64,000 nt of DNA from Ricordea florida (GCA_949710005.1 OX453276.1:5489877-5553876); one strand, 5' to 3'; numbered from the stretch's first letter, positions 1-15,353 are shown. Notes: generated by a model not told the origin, from the letters alone. Numbers and translations are program-made.

Positions 1-1060
1 GAACAGTATGATATATCAAACCTTCATGCGGTCAATAAATGAAGGGTCCTTTCTTTAAAAAACTTTTTGCTTCAAGCTCGTAAGGATTTCGTTCCAAGCA
101 TAACGTTTTCTCCACTTAGCTAAACAAAGGCTCCGGGAAGGAGGGGGAGGAGCTTTTGGGTATTTTGGGATGGGGATTTGCCTCGGCGACCCTGAAAGCC
201 TTTGGCTATACTGTCTATACTAGTCCTAGTTAAACTGAATTTTGCTAGTCTATAGAAGGCTCAACTCCCAAAATCCCTCCTTGTTTCTATTAGTGTTTCC
301 AATGATATCAACACTATTTTGTAATTCAACTTAAAACTAAATCATCCCCTTCACAGTGGCACACACCTACACAGTCCAAATATGGCAATACCTTCCACCC
401 CCTCCCCCCTAGTAATGAAACCTGGATTTGAGGAGATATATTTCGGGCCAACCCACCTCCACCCGTCCCTCGTTGGTACATGATCACCCAAACCAGTCAG
501 GCAAGGTCACGACTAAACACAGCAGTCAGACACGCTATCCGCGCGCGCAAGTGCTTGTTTTGTTCCGCTTCACTCGTCAACGGGATTCCAAAACAACAGA
601 AAATTCGATCATTGGCAGATCACATAGCAGCTCACTTCGTAGGACACGACCAAAGCTTGTCCAAAGGCCGGCAAATTTCGTTTCTTGATGTAAATCACGA
701 AAGAGGAAGTCGATGATCCCAGGACGGAAGCGAAAAGATACAACTTGGTACGCCTCTCTCATGACTTAACTGAAGAAAATTACACTTAGTGTCCTAAATC
801 AACATACCGTCATTTACGCAGCTACGGAAGGCAGTTTGGAGTAAACACAACATGGAAGATAGGAAATGAAGTTCAACTGATTACTAAAGCATTATCCATA
901 GTGCAGCTTTGCAACTTCACAGAGCTCAGTATCTACAGCTTTAATGACCCGTTTTAATGCGTACAATTTGCTTCAAGACACTAAGTTTAACACGATTCGC
1001 TTTTGGATTTGTGAAAGATAAGACTACATTTGTCTCTGTTCCTCTTTCGAGCAATCAAGA
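1..1060. other. Upstream region of the TMCC gene, no coding exon recognised
   Basis: No exon with recognisable protein similarity was found. The short open frames between about 428 and 770 overlap on both strands and look like chance. The stretch just before position 1061 may hold the promoter and 5' untranslated region, but no TATA box or other defined promoter element can be supported. An upstream non-coding exon cannot be excluded. Confidence 0.4.
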
Positions 1061-4000
1061 ATGGAAAGAGTGCATCGTCGTCAAGTAAAAGGGGAGATTT
1101 TGCGTAGATTTTCTCGATCGCCATCGCCATCCCCTATGCTCCTACGAAGACAACGCTCCAAGTCGTTTGGCGGGGCGCAAACTAGCTCGCCATTACTTCC
1201 AAGGCAAGGTTAGTAAATTTATTTTGACGATGATTTTGTAGCACTGTTTCCTTTTATCAAGTGGGCACTATTTGCCAATTTTAGTATTTATAACACGTGA
1301 ATTTATCAGTTTCAAGACAAGTTAAGAATCAGTCGTTTCCTTAACGAAAATAAATTTGATTTGACGATGATTTTGTAGCAATGTTATTTAGCAAGAGTAA
1401 GTCAAGAATTACCGACACGATTTGCCAAATTCACAATTCACAAAACATGAATTCAATTATTCCAGTCCAAGATAAGAATCTATCGCTTTCCTCACTGAAG
1501 TAAACTCAGTTCTACCATGATTTTGTAGTACTAGATGCTATTCATCAAGAATAAGTTCAAAGCTGACACGATTTGCAAAGTTCATCATACATACAAAACG
1601 TAAATTCACGAAGAAGCAAGTTTTATTCGCCAGGGGCAAAACTAAGGCAAGGTCGCGACAATTGTATTTTTATGATTATGGGCAAACAATTCGATAATTA
1701 TTATTCAAGCGTTTTCATATTACGTTATGTAATTGCAAGAGAAAATGTAATTGTAAATGCTCCGTCGCTCATTCCATTTGTCATTTAAATTCAAATTTTT
1801 CACGTTTTGATCAATGTCTGCCTGTGGAACCACCCCATGATAAAGCCACTTGATAGCAAATGTTTACATGCCGCGCTTTTCGAACCCGGATTTTGTTTCC
1901 TGGCTTCTATTGTTTCGTTTTAATTACAATTCGCAGTTTTGATGCCAAAATATCACATACTAGCTTTAACAGATTCATTTACAGTTTTCGACGGCAGAAA
2001 AATAACCTTTAACGAATTCCAAGCGTTTCTAAATCGGCTAATGCTATTGTTTGTGCTTGTTCAAGCGGAAAATCGCGTTTGTTGCATACAAAACATAAAT
2101 TGGTAGAATGTTATTAGCTCTGTAAAGAGAAACAAACAGTAAAGCAGTGTTGATCTGTTCAGTAGCTTTCCAAAGAATGGTCACACTGCATGTTTTGATC
2201 CACACATGAAAAAGTTAGAACCACACTGTACAGTAGAACAAACAGTTCCACAGTACAGCTCTGTTCAGTAGGTTTCCAGAAAATGGTCGCACGGCATATT
2301 TTGATCCTCAGATTTTGTCGAAATGTACTGAGTTTTGATTGGCAACGTATCTAAGTCACGTACATCTACTATAATAAATCTAAATCTATAAAACTGTGTC
2401 AGATTTGTACTAAAATAAATTGAATCGCACCGCTGGAATGACCGGTAAACGTTTACAGATCAAATTAGGAATAACGAAGACTATGTCCATGTACTTAGTT
2501 GAAGCGTTTCTTGTCACCACTTTTCATTAAATATGCCCGTATGCACGCTTGTTTTACAACCATTTCGTCTTTTTGCACCGGAAGCTGGATTAGAGCGTGC
2601 CCAATGTGCCCTCCTACCTCCACCCCCTGGGGGACGTCCTTAGAAAATTTTGGGCGTTGATGAGCTCCTGACATCCTGGAACTCCAAGCCTAGTTCAGAT
2701 GAATTTTGCTTGCCTAGACTAATTTTTCTCCGGGAAATTTCCAGTTTCCCTAGTCTATTCTAGACCAAGTATTGTGGGGATAGTTTCTAAAGAAACTGGT
2801 GCTGCGTCGGTGGGAAATTGAAACACAAGAAATTGGATAAATCAAACGAGTTGATTAAGTAAGTTATACCACCGTAAGGTGAATGGGAGGTGCTGACGTT
2901 TCGAGCGTTAGCCCTTCGCTCCGGCAGTAACCCCCGTTTCCGCTAACTCGAACTGGCTTCAACCAAACCTGTTTTTCTTTGAGAGAAAACGCTTGACCGC
3001 TGGTTAGCTTCAGCCTGAAAATGTAAACCCATTTACAAAACGTTCCCGGAAATTCCGATTGGAAAGTAAATGGAACACGACTTTCCCTGCAGTTCCGGTT
3101 GAAATTTTCTCGGAAGAAGGGAACGACTGAAAGGGTACGGCTGAAAGGGTAGTCCTGCTTTCCCAAGCGGAAGTTTCCAAATGGAATTTTGTTTTCCATT
3201 TCTTTTAAAGTAATCGCTATGATACCGGCTGATGTCAGTTCAAGATCCTTTTTGCAAACATGAGTGAATTTTTGCGAATGGTAAACAACCATCCCAAACA
3301 GAATTTCCCAATTTTAAATTTTGTTTACCATTTGCCAAAACCGTAAACTGACCGGTTTTCCCATGCAAATATGGAAAACAACCTTTGAATACAAACTGAA
3401 AACAGGCTGCAGTCCCGACCCCACCCCTACCTGGGTTTTTATTAGTGACCGTAATTCACGTTACCAGGATCCCATCACCTGACGTTACATATTCAAAATT
3501 AGGAAATGAGACTATGGAGTCTTTGCCGGCAGTCGCTGCATTAAGACTTAAAATGAAATAAGGAAAATAGCGTTTCTTGTTTTCCCTCGGAAGGTCGAAA
3601 CAGTACGGCTACAACATGCATAATGAACAGGACTCCTGTAATGATCTATGGGATGATACGGAAATCTGACCCATAGTTACTTTCACTCCGGAATTACGTC
3701 GATCCGTTTCATACCACTTACCAAAAACATCACGAGTAGAGACCTTCTTACCTAAATAACCCAGGCATAATACATCAAATTGGCCAGGTCCGCTCTTGAC
3801 TTGTGTCACAATGACTAAGTAACTTAAAGAACGCAAAGGGAATCTCTTCACTCGTGTCATTATTGTCATTTAAAGCATTTGTGACTGTAAAGTGGCAAAA
3901 AAGAGACCTTTCCAAAAGTTGTCAAACGCGGAGAAGGATTCAAACATCAGCCTCGACTTGATAAACTAAGCATGATGGGAAGATAAACACAAAATCTTTT

Positions 4001-5918
4001 CCAGAGCCGTGTTCACAATGAGTGCAAATTACAATTATTTCGGAATTTGAGCGTTGATTTTGAACAGCCATGTCCCTCACAAGAGATCTTCATTGTTTTT
4101 TGAAGAGGAAAGCGGAAAAATCAAGTCGACGTTTGATCAGATTATTCGTTACAACAGCGTTGTAACATGTCGCAAGTTCCCAATTCTCCGAGGAGAAATC
4201 GAGGTAATTTTTGTAAGTCTAATCGTTACATCGGCTTTTGATGCTGAGCTTTTATGTTGTAAACTAGAGGCGCCCACTGAGCTGTGAAATTCGATAGATG
4301 ATCTTTATTTTTTGAAATAGGAAAGGCACTTGTCTTCCGTTTGCGATTATTCACCTTGTACTCGTGATCATTCACCATAGATAGATTTAGGCAATGTTTT
4401 GTGATCGGACGCGGAAAAAAACCTTGAATTCAACTTGTTTTAGCTGTGGTTTATTCGGAGCTGTGTGCAAACACGCGGGTAAAAGATATGACTCATGTGC
4501 CTCGGAGGTCACCCGTAAAACGTGCCTTCACAATTTGAAGAGTTGCCGAAGTGTTTGTTTATCAAGACATCCCCTTGATAATCACAGGACAATTCTTTCG
4601 TCACAGCCTTATCACTAATGCATGATCGCGGCTGTACAGATAGGTTGTGTTTCACATCTGTTTTCTGGTAATTACGTCGCGGCATACAGTGTAGCTGTTT
4701 GCATCAGGACGAAGTTCATTGCGCCGGTTTATAAATGATTGAATTTATACATCTGCGTTGTTCGGGAAAAAAGAGAACTGGTCTTAGCTAAAGATTGTTT
4801 AAAAAAGGTATTGTAACCGTGCGTGCGTTTTCTTTCCTTCAGTGCTCGTGATTCAGTTGATTGTTTTACATGGCGAAGAGTTATTTCTTGGCATCATGTA
4901 TGAGTGTGTAGAATGCATAAATCACCAATATTTTAAAAGTTTAGTTTTTCCAACCAATATATGATTATAGCTAGCCATTCCGTGTTACTGTAGCTTTTCT
5001 CGCTTTCTTTCCTTCTATGATACCAATCTAGAAGCTTCGCTTCTTGCCAGGTCGAAATAAATTCGCCTTTTTTACAAGGAATCTAATAGCGGCAAACTTT
5101 ACAGTATTATTGTTCGAGTTAATCTTTTGTGGTAGTCCAAAAAGAATGATCAACAACGAAGGAAAATTAAGTTCTCATATCCTAAATGGGTTTAATGCAG
5201 TTCAACAGCTAAAGCTTCGCGGATAAGTTATTCCTTCGGGTGGCCGGCATGATTCTGTATTATCGTTAAATTGCGATGTGGGCACCTGTACTACTTTGGC
5301 AGCGATCTCTGATGTTTACGTCTTGGGGACTTTTTTGTGCATATCTATTTGCGTTCGTCTCCGTTGCTTCTAAACCCAAATCCTGATCATTTTGGTTTTA
5401 AACTACTGTATTATAACTTTAAAGTCTTGAAAATTATCTACAGTAGCTTTTAGAGGTTTTTTGTGTGTGTTCGTATACACTGCTTAGGCTTCCATCTCCG
5501 TTTTCTTTTTTAAACATTAATTTTGTCATTTCAAAAAGGTTAAACTTTAACTTAAAGTTCATGTATAACTGTTCAGCAATGGCTGTGGCAAAAGCAACTG
5601 CAAACCTTTAACAATAAGCTTACATGTAACCTGGATATAAGCTCATGAATATCCTTTTATCAGTGTTGGTATTGGTTCACTGTTTGCTTAATTTGTGTCA
5701 ACAACGGTTAATATTATTGTGAAATAATAATAATAATAATAAAAAAATCATCTTTATTTTCTTTAAAAACCATAAACTAATATACAAAAAGTAAACAGTT
5801 CTATGAGTTATAATCATGGGAAACAACAATGTCATTTTTTTTGTTTAAAAATCTCAATAAACTCCAAATTTAATATGAAAGACTATAAAAAAGAACCTAA
5901 TAACTATATAATAATACT

Positions 5919-5970
<52 letters not shown>

Positions 5971-8900
5971 TATCGCCAAGTTGCATTTAAGTGGCAGGCC
6001 AATTTTTTTAGTTTGTTTTATTTTCAACTGTACAATTGTGAGCAGTATTAAAGTTTTCATATTTATACGACAAACTACTGTATAGTGTAAACCCCTTATA
6101 TAACAGGTACATGTATAGCAGTATACCCTCCAGGAATTTTTAGGCAATTAGTTGAAAATTGTCTAAGACTTTTTTGTATACAGGACTCTACTTAAACTAG
6201 CTATGCTAAATAGATGTTCCTGTTAAAATATTGAATTAAATAAATAAATAAAAATACACTGCAGGTGCTATACAAAAGAAATTGGTAAGATTTCCGTACA
6301 GGTCCCTACTTCATTATGCATTCTGTAACTATACTATTTCGTTCTTCGAACACAAAAAATATTTGCACGTGCATCACACTAGACAAGACAGCTTCAGCAT
6401 GCATAATGAAGTAGGGACCTGTGCGGAAATCTTACCAAGAAATCATGTAACTGTAGTATTTGTGCGACAAGTGTGAAGTGCAGCTGTACCATTGTGTAAG
6501 TTATTGTTTCTTTTGTTTTGTTTCTAGAACTTCAGGTACAGCTGCCAAAGGAGAGTCCAAGATCATTGAATGGTAGTGCCACATCTTTGTCTTCTACAGA
6601 ACTAGCAGGTGGTGGCTTCTCATCATCCCCAAATCCTGTTCGATCTGGTAAGTGAGTGTAAGACATGTACTGGATTTCACTGTCAGGCAAGCAAAAATAA
6701 ATTTAGAAATGATTTGAAAGATAAAGTTCAGAATCTGTGAAATGAAAGAAAGTAAGATTCAGGTCTGTGCAATTTTTTGTTTTGTGAGATACTCATGGAA
6801 AATAATGTTTTGAATGCCCAAATTTATAGAGCTTTTCATACAGACACCTTGTTTGTGACTCTTTGAGGGACACCAACATGATAGCTTTCTCAGCTGCCTC
6901 TAAAACAGAGAACTTATTCAAGCTGAAAGTTTGTAAACATAAAGTACAAGTGATTAGCTGCTTGAGTACCCCATAAAAGTAAGAAACTCAGACGAATAAA
7001 AAATTCTTTGGTGTGAATTTTGATGACATATTGCATGCAAGCCAGCGCAGCAAGGGAGTTAGACCCAATGTGACTCAAAACACCAAAGTCCTTTACCCAC
7101 CCTGTCATAATCTCTGTGGTTATCATATGTTTTAAATATTGTACAAAAGAATTGCTTCAAAAGTAATTGTGCATTAACATTAGCTTTTTTGTGTTCTTCC
7201 TACATGTACAGTGTAATTATACAGTAGTTACTGTCATTAGCTACCAACATTTCCAGCAGGTAACTTAATAGAATATTAGACAGGGAAATCCAAAGTATAA
7301 TATGTTTTTAGTGGAAAATGCAGTGATGTATTGAAACAAATGTAATTCATTTTAAGAATTGAACAAATTGTTTCGCCCACAAACTATGTGGCTAGTACAG
7401 TACCAGTGTGTTAAGCTTCTTCACTTAGTACTTTAAGGATTTTTTGGATTACCATGAAAATATTTTGCTTTAATTTGTTTATATGATTCAATGTATTCTG
7501 GGCAGATCTGCTAGCCTTCCATTTTCACAAAGTCATAAATAAAATATTGTGGGGATAGTTTCTAAAGAAACTGGTGCTGCGTCGGTGGGAAGTTGAAACA
7601 CAAGAAAATGGGTAAATCAAACGAGTTGATTAAGTAAGTTATACCACCGTAAGGTAAAAAGGAGGTGCTGACGTTTCGAGCATTAGCCCTTCGTCGGAGC
7701 AAATGTTTGAAGGGCTAACGCTCGAAACGTCAGCACCTCCTTTTTACCTTACGGTGGTATAACTTACTTAATCAACTTGTTTGATTTAGCCATTTTCTCG
7801 TAAATAAAATACTTTGAAAACTGCATTACAAAGTAAAGGCAAAGGCGCACACGAGCCTTAAGGCCTACAAGGCAGGAGCTTATCCCGGTTTCTGTAGCAT
7901 GAAGCACTTGGGAGTATATTACTCCTCCCTGGATGGGATGCTAGTCCAACTCAGGGTTATCCCCAGCATATATTATCACGAGTACCACAGGACACCCAAC
8001 GAAGCCACAGGAGGCCCACACTGTCATCACTTATCCCGGTTTTATTACCATGAAGTACCTGGGAGTATTGTTACTCCACCCTGGATGGGATGCTAGTCCA
8101 TTGCAGGGTCACCCCCAGCATTATATTGCTGGTACTCATTTATACACCTGGATGGAGAGAGACAGTGTGGAGTAAAGTTTCTTGTCTAAGGAAACAACAC
8201 AGTGCCAGCACCAGGACTGGAACTCCAAACCTCCTGCTCAGATGTCCGACACACTAACCACTACGCTACTGTGCCTCCACACACATTACAAAGTAACCCA
8301 GAAATTATCTACTTACTAGTAGGGAACAGCCATTATTTATAGGGTAGGTGGATGGAGGGGGAAGGGGTGGGGAGGCTTGTGCAACAGTGAGTATCCCATG
8401 TTTGGTTTTTCCTGACCCCTCTTATCAGTAGGCATGATTTTTCCTGACCATCCTCCCCTTCTTCTCCTGAATGGGTGAAATAAAAATCGAAGAGACTTTT
8501 TGCGGGCTATATATTGGAACATATTTTGGCCATGCATAAAAATTTGAGCTCCACCCTCCATTTGCATCAGACCCTCCCCTCCCCTGTAAATAATTGACAT
8601 TACCTAAATATTTCATGATGATTGTCCTGTAGGCCTGCAGAAGTTATTTGGTAGGAATAAGGACCATCATGGTTCACACAGTGGAAAGGAAGAATCTGAG
8701 GTATGGAGCTGTTAATCCTTTTTGTATTCAGTATTAAAGCAGAGCGGATTAATAATACTTAACATTATTATGTGGCTGGTTCTGCACATTTGCAAGAGGA
8801 GGTGAACCCTGTGTTCTGATTGGCTACCTGAGCGGCAAGATGGGCCAATCGTGTCCACCCAGGATTTCTTGCATTGTCGCACAAAACAAAACAGCAAAAT

Positions 8901-11900
8901 GCTATGTTATTGACTAAGCTTGCTTGCAGGTGACAAGATGACTGGATATTGGTCTTGTTCCTTTTAGCATTTTTATTGATCTTGACTACGTCACAGTCGA
9001 TAAAAATGCAAAACGAACTCGGCCAATATGAAGCCATATTTGCCCTCATGCGGGGTCAATAAAACATGCTGTAATTATATATTCCTCTTGTGAATGTGAA
9101 TGATTTTATGAAAATTTCATAAGAATAATTATACAGTATGTGAACTGCAGAAATTCGATTTGGCAAGTGAAGGATCATCACAGTTTTGTATGCAATCTAA
9201 GCAGCTGCAAAGATAGGGCCTGAAAAACTTCAGAGTTGAACAGGATTTGACCCCATGACCTTGTCTTACTGGTGCAGTGGTTTAGCTACCTGGGCTATCA
9301 ATGCAACTGGGAACAGGTCATTTGTGAATTTTTTTTTATATATACCTGTAGAGGATGAAGATACATGTACAGTAGAAATGTGAATACACTGTATGCTGTA
9401 CTGTATGAAAATTTCATATACATGTATTCATGTGAACTGCAGAAGAAAAGATTTAACAAGTAAAGGGTCATTGCAGTTACATGTACTGTACGTGATGTGA
9501 GGAGTCACAAATATTCTTATAGTGAATTTTACCCTATTAATTCTGTCTATAATGGTTGATTTAGTTAATAAGTAATATTATACATTGTCTTTTATTTTGA
9601 CTAGACTGCTTATAGACACTTACAGTGTTTACTTTCATTGATTTGTGCTCCCATATCCATGCAAATTCACATAATTTTTTTTAAATGTTATGCAGAGCGA
9701 GGATTCTGATTTAAAGTCCAGATTGCACCTTCCTCCTGGTAGACCAAAACAGTTCTTGAACGTCCTGGCACAGATCAGGGAGCGCGCGATGCCCTCTTCG
9801 TAAGTTTTAACTGTATGTTAGCTGTCCTGTGGTATTTTCAGGGCTAAAATTTGGTGTTCGAAAACTTGCGATTTAAATTATGCGAAGTACAAAGTTAAAA
9901 ATAAAACTCTATAATATTATGTAGTGTAACTGGACTACCTTTCTCTTTATTTTAGTGAGTTTTAGTTCTGAAGCAGAAACTCCGAGCTGTTTTAACACTG
10001 ATTTCACAAGCGATCCACATTCACAACGTCATTTTGATTTTGTGATTGCCACGTGACTCTCAAAAAAAATTGAGGGCTACTTCATTTTGGGATGGGCCAC
10101 TAAGAATTCAAGGAAACTGGCCTGACAGGCCATCAAGCACTGGAGTTAATGTTTAGCCCTGCATTTTGTGAGAGGCAGTTAGTGAACATGGAGAGCATTT
10201 GGGATGCTACTCTCTACTGTTTCCTCTTGCAATATTGGTGCAACCTCTTGTGACAGGGTACAACTGTACTTCTGTACTTATTGACACTTCATGCTGTTTT
10301 GGGAATGTTTGTTGCACTATAATTTAGTGTGTATGCATTTCTACTCTTTGCATACAATCAAGTTTAGAAGTGGATAAAGCTATGGAGCCATAAAGGGTTT
10401 TTGGACAATCTGTACTGTTTGCTCAATACAGTTTGGTTCTACTGTAACTCTGTCATCTGTGGATCAAACCATGCAGTGTGACCATTCTGTGGAAAGCTAC
10501 TGAACAGTACTGTAGTGGAGTACTGTTTGTTTTGCTACTGTACAGTGTGGTTGTAACTTTTTCATCTGTGGATCAAACCATGCAGCATGACCATTCTTTG
10601 GAAAGCTACACTGAACAGTCTGTACTGTGGTACTGTTTGTTTTACCATACATTGTGGTTCTACCTTTTTCATCTGTGGATCAAACCATGCAGTGTGACCA
10701 TTCTTTGGAATGCTACTGAACAGTTCTGAATTGTGGTGCTGTTTGTTTTACTATACAGTGTGGTGCTAACATTTTCATTTTTGGATCAAATCATGCAGTT
10801 TGACCATTATGTAGATAGTGTTTTTTGCAACTTCAATACCTGACAATCTACAAGTATAACATTTATGACACATCTTTGGAATTCTTCCAACTATTATTCT
10901 GGGCATAGCTTACTATGTAGAATAAAATAAATCTGTTTTTTTTTTTAATTCACTTTCTTTCAAAACTAAACTGTTTAAAAACATTACCTTGTTTGTAGCC
11001 TGCTGTTATGTTTTCTTCATATTGCACCTTCATTTTATGCTGCAGCTTGGGCAGAGCGCGAGCCAAGACCCACGAAGGTCATCAGGGGGACTCTCGTTCT
11101 AGTGGGGAGACTGACAGTCCTGGAAGAACTAGAGGAGGGACCCTGACTGGTGGAACGTCGTCTTCTGACCAGCCATCACGAGTGAGAAGTGGCACAGGAC
11201 TGTCATCCAATGATGAGGACAACATTGATGCCGACATGGTATCACAAATTTTGTTGATCTTTGTTGTTGCAGAATTTAAAGGGGCCATTTCACCAGTTGA
11301 AACTGGGTGGCAGAGGTCTGTCTTTTGTCTTCCAAGAATGGTCTTAGAAGACAATTGGACTCCAGGATACTGCATTGTTTTTGAACATTAATAGTGTTGA
11401 GGTCCATAAAAAATGCACTTGACTAAACTATTGGGGTGCATTCATTGGAATGATCTGGATCCAGATTTGTGATTTGTGATCACTTAGATCATGATGCATC
11501 AAAGAAACTGATGAGTTTTGGTCCAGAGTGGGTTCATTGGTCTCTTCAATGTTTCATGATCTGAGTGATCTCAGATCACATTAATCCAAATCCAGATTAT
11601 TATCAAGATACGCGGCCAAATTGAAAACCGCCCTCTTGAAAACACGCGCTTTGCGGGCCGCAAATGACTCCTAGCGGGCCGTTAATGCACAGCTGAGTCC
11701 ATTGCCTGTGAACGGGAAGACTATTATTTTTTTAAATATAAACTGTCTTTTTGCTAATCATTGTTACCAATCTTTTTAAACTAGATTATATTTGACATTT
11801 TATTGTAAACAAAAAGGAATTTTATTTGGCTCTTGTTTAGCTGATCGTATTGTAGCAACAACTTTCCATACCATAGTTTCATGCTACTGTTGGGAATTAT

Positions 11901-14900
11901 TCAATTGCTGCCAACACAACTGATGAATCTCGGTATTCCAATAAATCTCTCGCTCGCTAGACGCATAAAACCACACGATATTGTTTTCTTCAGATTTTTT
12001 GTATTCCTTCTACGACATCACAAGGCTTCACTCACTCACAAAACACGCGTTACTCTTTGATTACAATAAAAGCTTTCACGGACTGTAATAAGCCTACTCC
12101 CATTGGTTGTACGCGATTTTCTATTTCCGATCCCTGTCACTTAAAGTTAATTGACTGACGTTCAATTACACAGAAATGAAATCGCTTCCGGTCTGCGGTT
12201 ACAATTAAATCATCAAGATAAAACAGAAACAAATTACGTAAATGGCGCTAATTCCAACACTACATCTCTGTTAAACATTTTTTTCTTATTAAATGAATTT
12301 GTACGATTTGGCCGTGTATCTTGATAATAATGATAATCGCATGACTTTTGTCGGTCATATAGTTTATTTGTGTCCTTCGTAGCATCATTTGCGCCCTTGC
12401 GCTTCGCGCTCGGGCGCAAATGATGCTACTCGGGCCACAAAATAAACTATATGCCCTCCAAAAGTCATGTGATTGTCCTATTATACCCAGGCCTTCTGAC
12501 AGGGTGCGTGGGTGCGGGACCGCACAATTCGGTCAAAGCCGCACAATTTCTGAAAATCCGCGAAATCCCGCACAATATGGAAAGATTTGGTTAAAAATCT
12601 AATTAAATCAGTATTCCCATCGATTGCCAAGGTTTTAAGAAACTTTTTAGGCTATTGACATAGCAAAACAATCGAGAATTCCGCCGCTTTCCGCGACTGA
12701 ACAGCTCGAGCGGAGATAAAAAACAAGGCGGCTCTTCTTAGCTCCGTGGCGGCCTGGGCACTAGTCTCAGTCTAATCTTGTCTCGGTGTTGCGGTTTTTG
12801 CCGCGTGAAGAGTTTTAAACCTTCACGAGATAATATTCGCTTTACATATCAAAGAAAGTACAAAAATGTCGGGATTTTTCATAAAGTAACTTGTTCTGGT
12901 CGTAAACATTTTATTTCGAAGCGGAATTACGCCCGGGAATTACGCTTTTGAATAAACTTAATCGATCGTGTCACGCAACATGATTTTGTTGATACAAACT
13001 TTGGCCAAAGTTGTAGCAAAATAGAAATTTCGTTTATGTTTAATTGCCAAACTAAGAGGGGAGTTGTTGCACTTTTCATTTATCCAGAAATTCCTCCATG
13101 TCGGGTTTTTTGGGCCCGGTGATCGAATATTTGTTTGTTTATAAGATTGCGCAATCCCGCACAATTCCCGCACAATCGCCGTTTTTTACCGCACAATTTG
13201 CCTCCCAAAACCCGCACAATTTTCTTTTTTTTTCCCGCACCCTGTCAGAAGGCCAGAAATACCAAAGGAACATACCCTTAGCTGTATTAAGAAAAGTATT
13301 AAAGGTGCATTGTGATCCAGGTTTGGATTTGGGATTGGAGGTCACATGGATCATGGCACCTCAAAGGAACCGATGATTACCCTTGTCCAGAACAGATTCA
13401 TTAGTTCCTTGATGTTTCATGATCCGTGTGATCTCGGATGACGAATCCAAATCAGGATCATACCAAAGGAACACATGGAAATCCAGTATCCAACTGTCCA
13501 ATTGAATTTGTATCTCTCAAACCTGCCACAGTAATTATCATTAGCTATTGTCTTTCTTTCTTTTATCTCCTACCTTGTTAACAGCTTGATGGAGCCTTGA
13601 GTTCTCAGGAAAAAGAGGGTACAGACGATGTGGATGGACAAATTGACTCTGAGGTACTGTGTTTAACATCACAAATTATAATGTTGTGGTTCAATTTTGT
13701 CCTTGGTTTAAATTTTATTTTCCATTGTTTTTTGGTATGGTAGTGTATGGTAATGAGTTTGAAACAAAGGAAAATTAAATTTAAACCAAGTATAAAATAG
13801 CCCATTTCCGAGTTGCTACATGCCTCAGTTTCATAGCGAGTCCAGGTGCAAGACCTCTCAAATGGAAATGAGTTTAATTTGCATACGAATACTCTATCAT
13901 TTCCATTTGAATGGTCTTGCACCTGGACTTGCTATCAAACTGAGGCATGTTGCAACTCGGAAATGGGCTATTGATTTGCATTAATGTTGGGTTAGTGGAG
14001 GGGTAGGTGCACAGTTGACCAGATACTAACATTGATCCGGTAAATTAATATGCGTAGGTTACTACACACGTCCAGTTAAACCAAGCATAAGCGGCAGTCA
14101 GTTTAGTGTTTAAATGTTTACTTCAGCTACACAGTAGAACAGGAGGTTTACAGATGGATGCGTGGCAGTTACATTTACTAAGAGTCAAGTAGTGTTCTTC
14201 AGTGATATTTCCTTTTCTTGGACTTCAGAAACGGAGACATGCAGTCGAACATTTGAATCGTAAGATAAGGAAAACGAGGGAACAGATACGACAGCTGCAG
14301 GAGGAAAGAGACGGTGAGAGGTTCCAAACCTAGTCTCAGTAGTGACCAGCATCCAATTTCTCATAACAATATTCACTGTTTTTCAACCATTTGGGTTACG
14401 AGAACAACGAAAATTATCATCAGAAAAGAGTTGTATTGATATTTAAACAAATTCCCCTCACTAGTACCATAACAAATATATGAGAATAGTTAGGAGAAAA
14501 TGAATATTGATATTGGGGCTTAAAGGGTTTATTATTGTCTTGTTAAAATAAAGGTCATCCATCCATTCATCTTCCGACTTTGAGCCTGCCTTCCTGATCA
14601 ACCCATTGACTGTTAAACCTCTGTTTAATCGAAGATTGTTTTATTGTTGACTTTTGTTTTGGTTTTACCATGACAATTTTTCCTTTCCTTGCTCACAGAG
14701 TATGTCAAAGAATATCTGGAGTCAACAGAAGGCGCCCACAAAACTAAGTGAGTTACTTATTATATATAAAAATTTCATTTATTTGCACTGCATTAGAAAG
14801 ATATTTAATAAATGAAAGATTCTCACAGTTATGTAAGCAACATAGTCAGTTGCCAAGATAAGACATAAAAAAATCAGACTTGAACGGGATTCGAATCCGT

Positions 14901-15292
14901 AACCTTAAATATCTTTTTACCGCAGTGCACATACATGTTAATGAAATTTTCGTGTGTTTATATATATATATATATATATAGATAGATAAAGTGTAAAAGT
15001 TGATAAACGAAAAGCAGTGCTCAATACATGAAAGTAGAGCGAAGTAGATAACTTAATGATTAGATAACTTAATGATTACTATTATTGTGTAAATTTAACT
15101 ATATTGTATATAAGCGATGGTGAAGGACATTTTTATTAAATCCCCTGACGAGTGGGCAACCACGAAACAGGCTTGTAGGGATAAACGTGTAGTTTGTTTG
15201 TGTGTTTTTTCTCCCGCAACATCTATATAAATAGATAGATAGATAAATAGATAGACAGACAGACAGACGGACGGACGGACGGACGGACGGAG

Positions 15293-15353
<61 letters not shown>

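Larger units (their letters stand above)
2923..6527. other. Rest of TMCC intron 1, mostly unassigned
   Basis: Near 3270-3375 there is a self-complementary stretch built on GAATGGTAAACAA and TTGTTTACCATTTGCC, which looks repeat-derived. Short TAA tracts occur near 5726 and a longer one at 5922-5969. The open frames here (for example on the - strand at 2864-3292 and on the + strand at 4054-4618) resemble no protein I know and have no splice context, so I do not call them genes. Confidence 0.4.

Noticed and set aside
5803-6147. Open frames with long Ile or Tyr runs
   Set aside because: Translation of the (TAA)n microsatellite on each strand; no domain, splice context or similarity.
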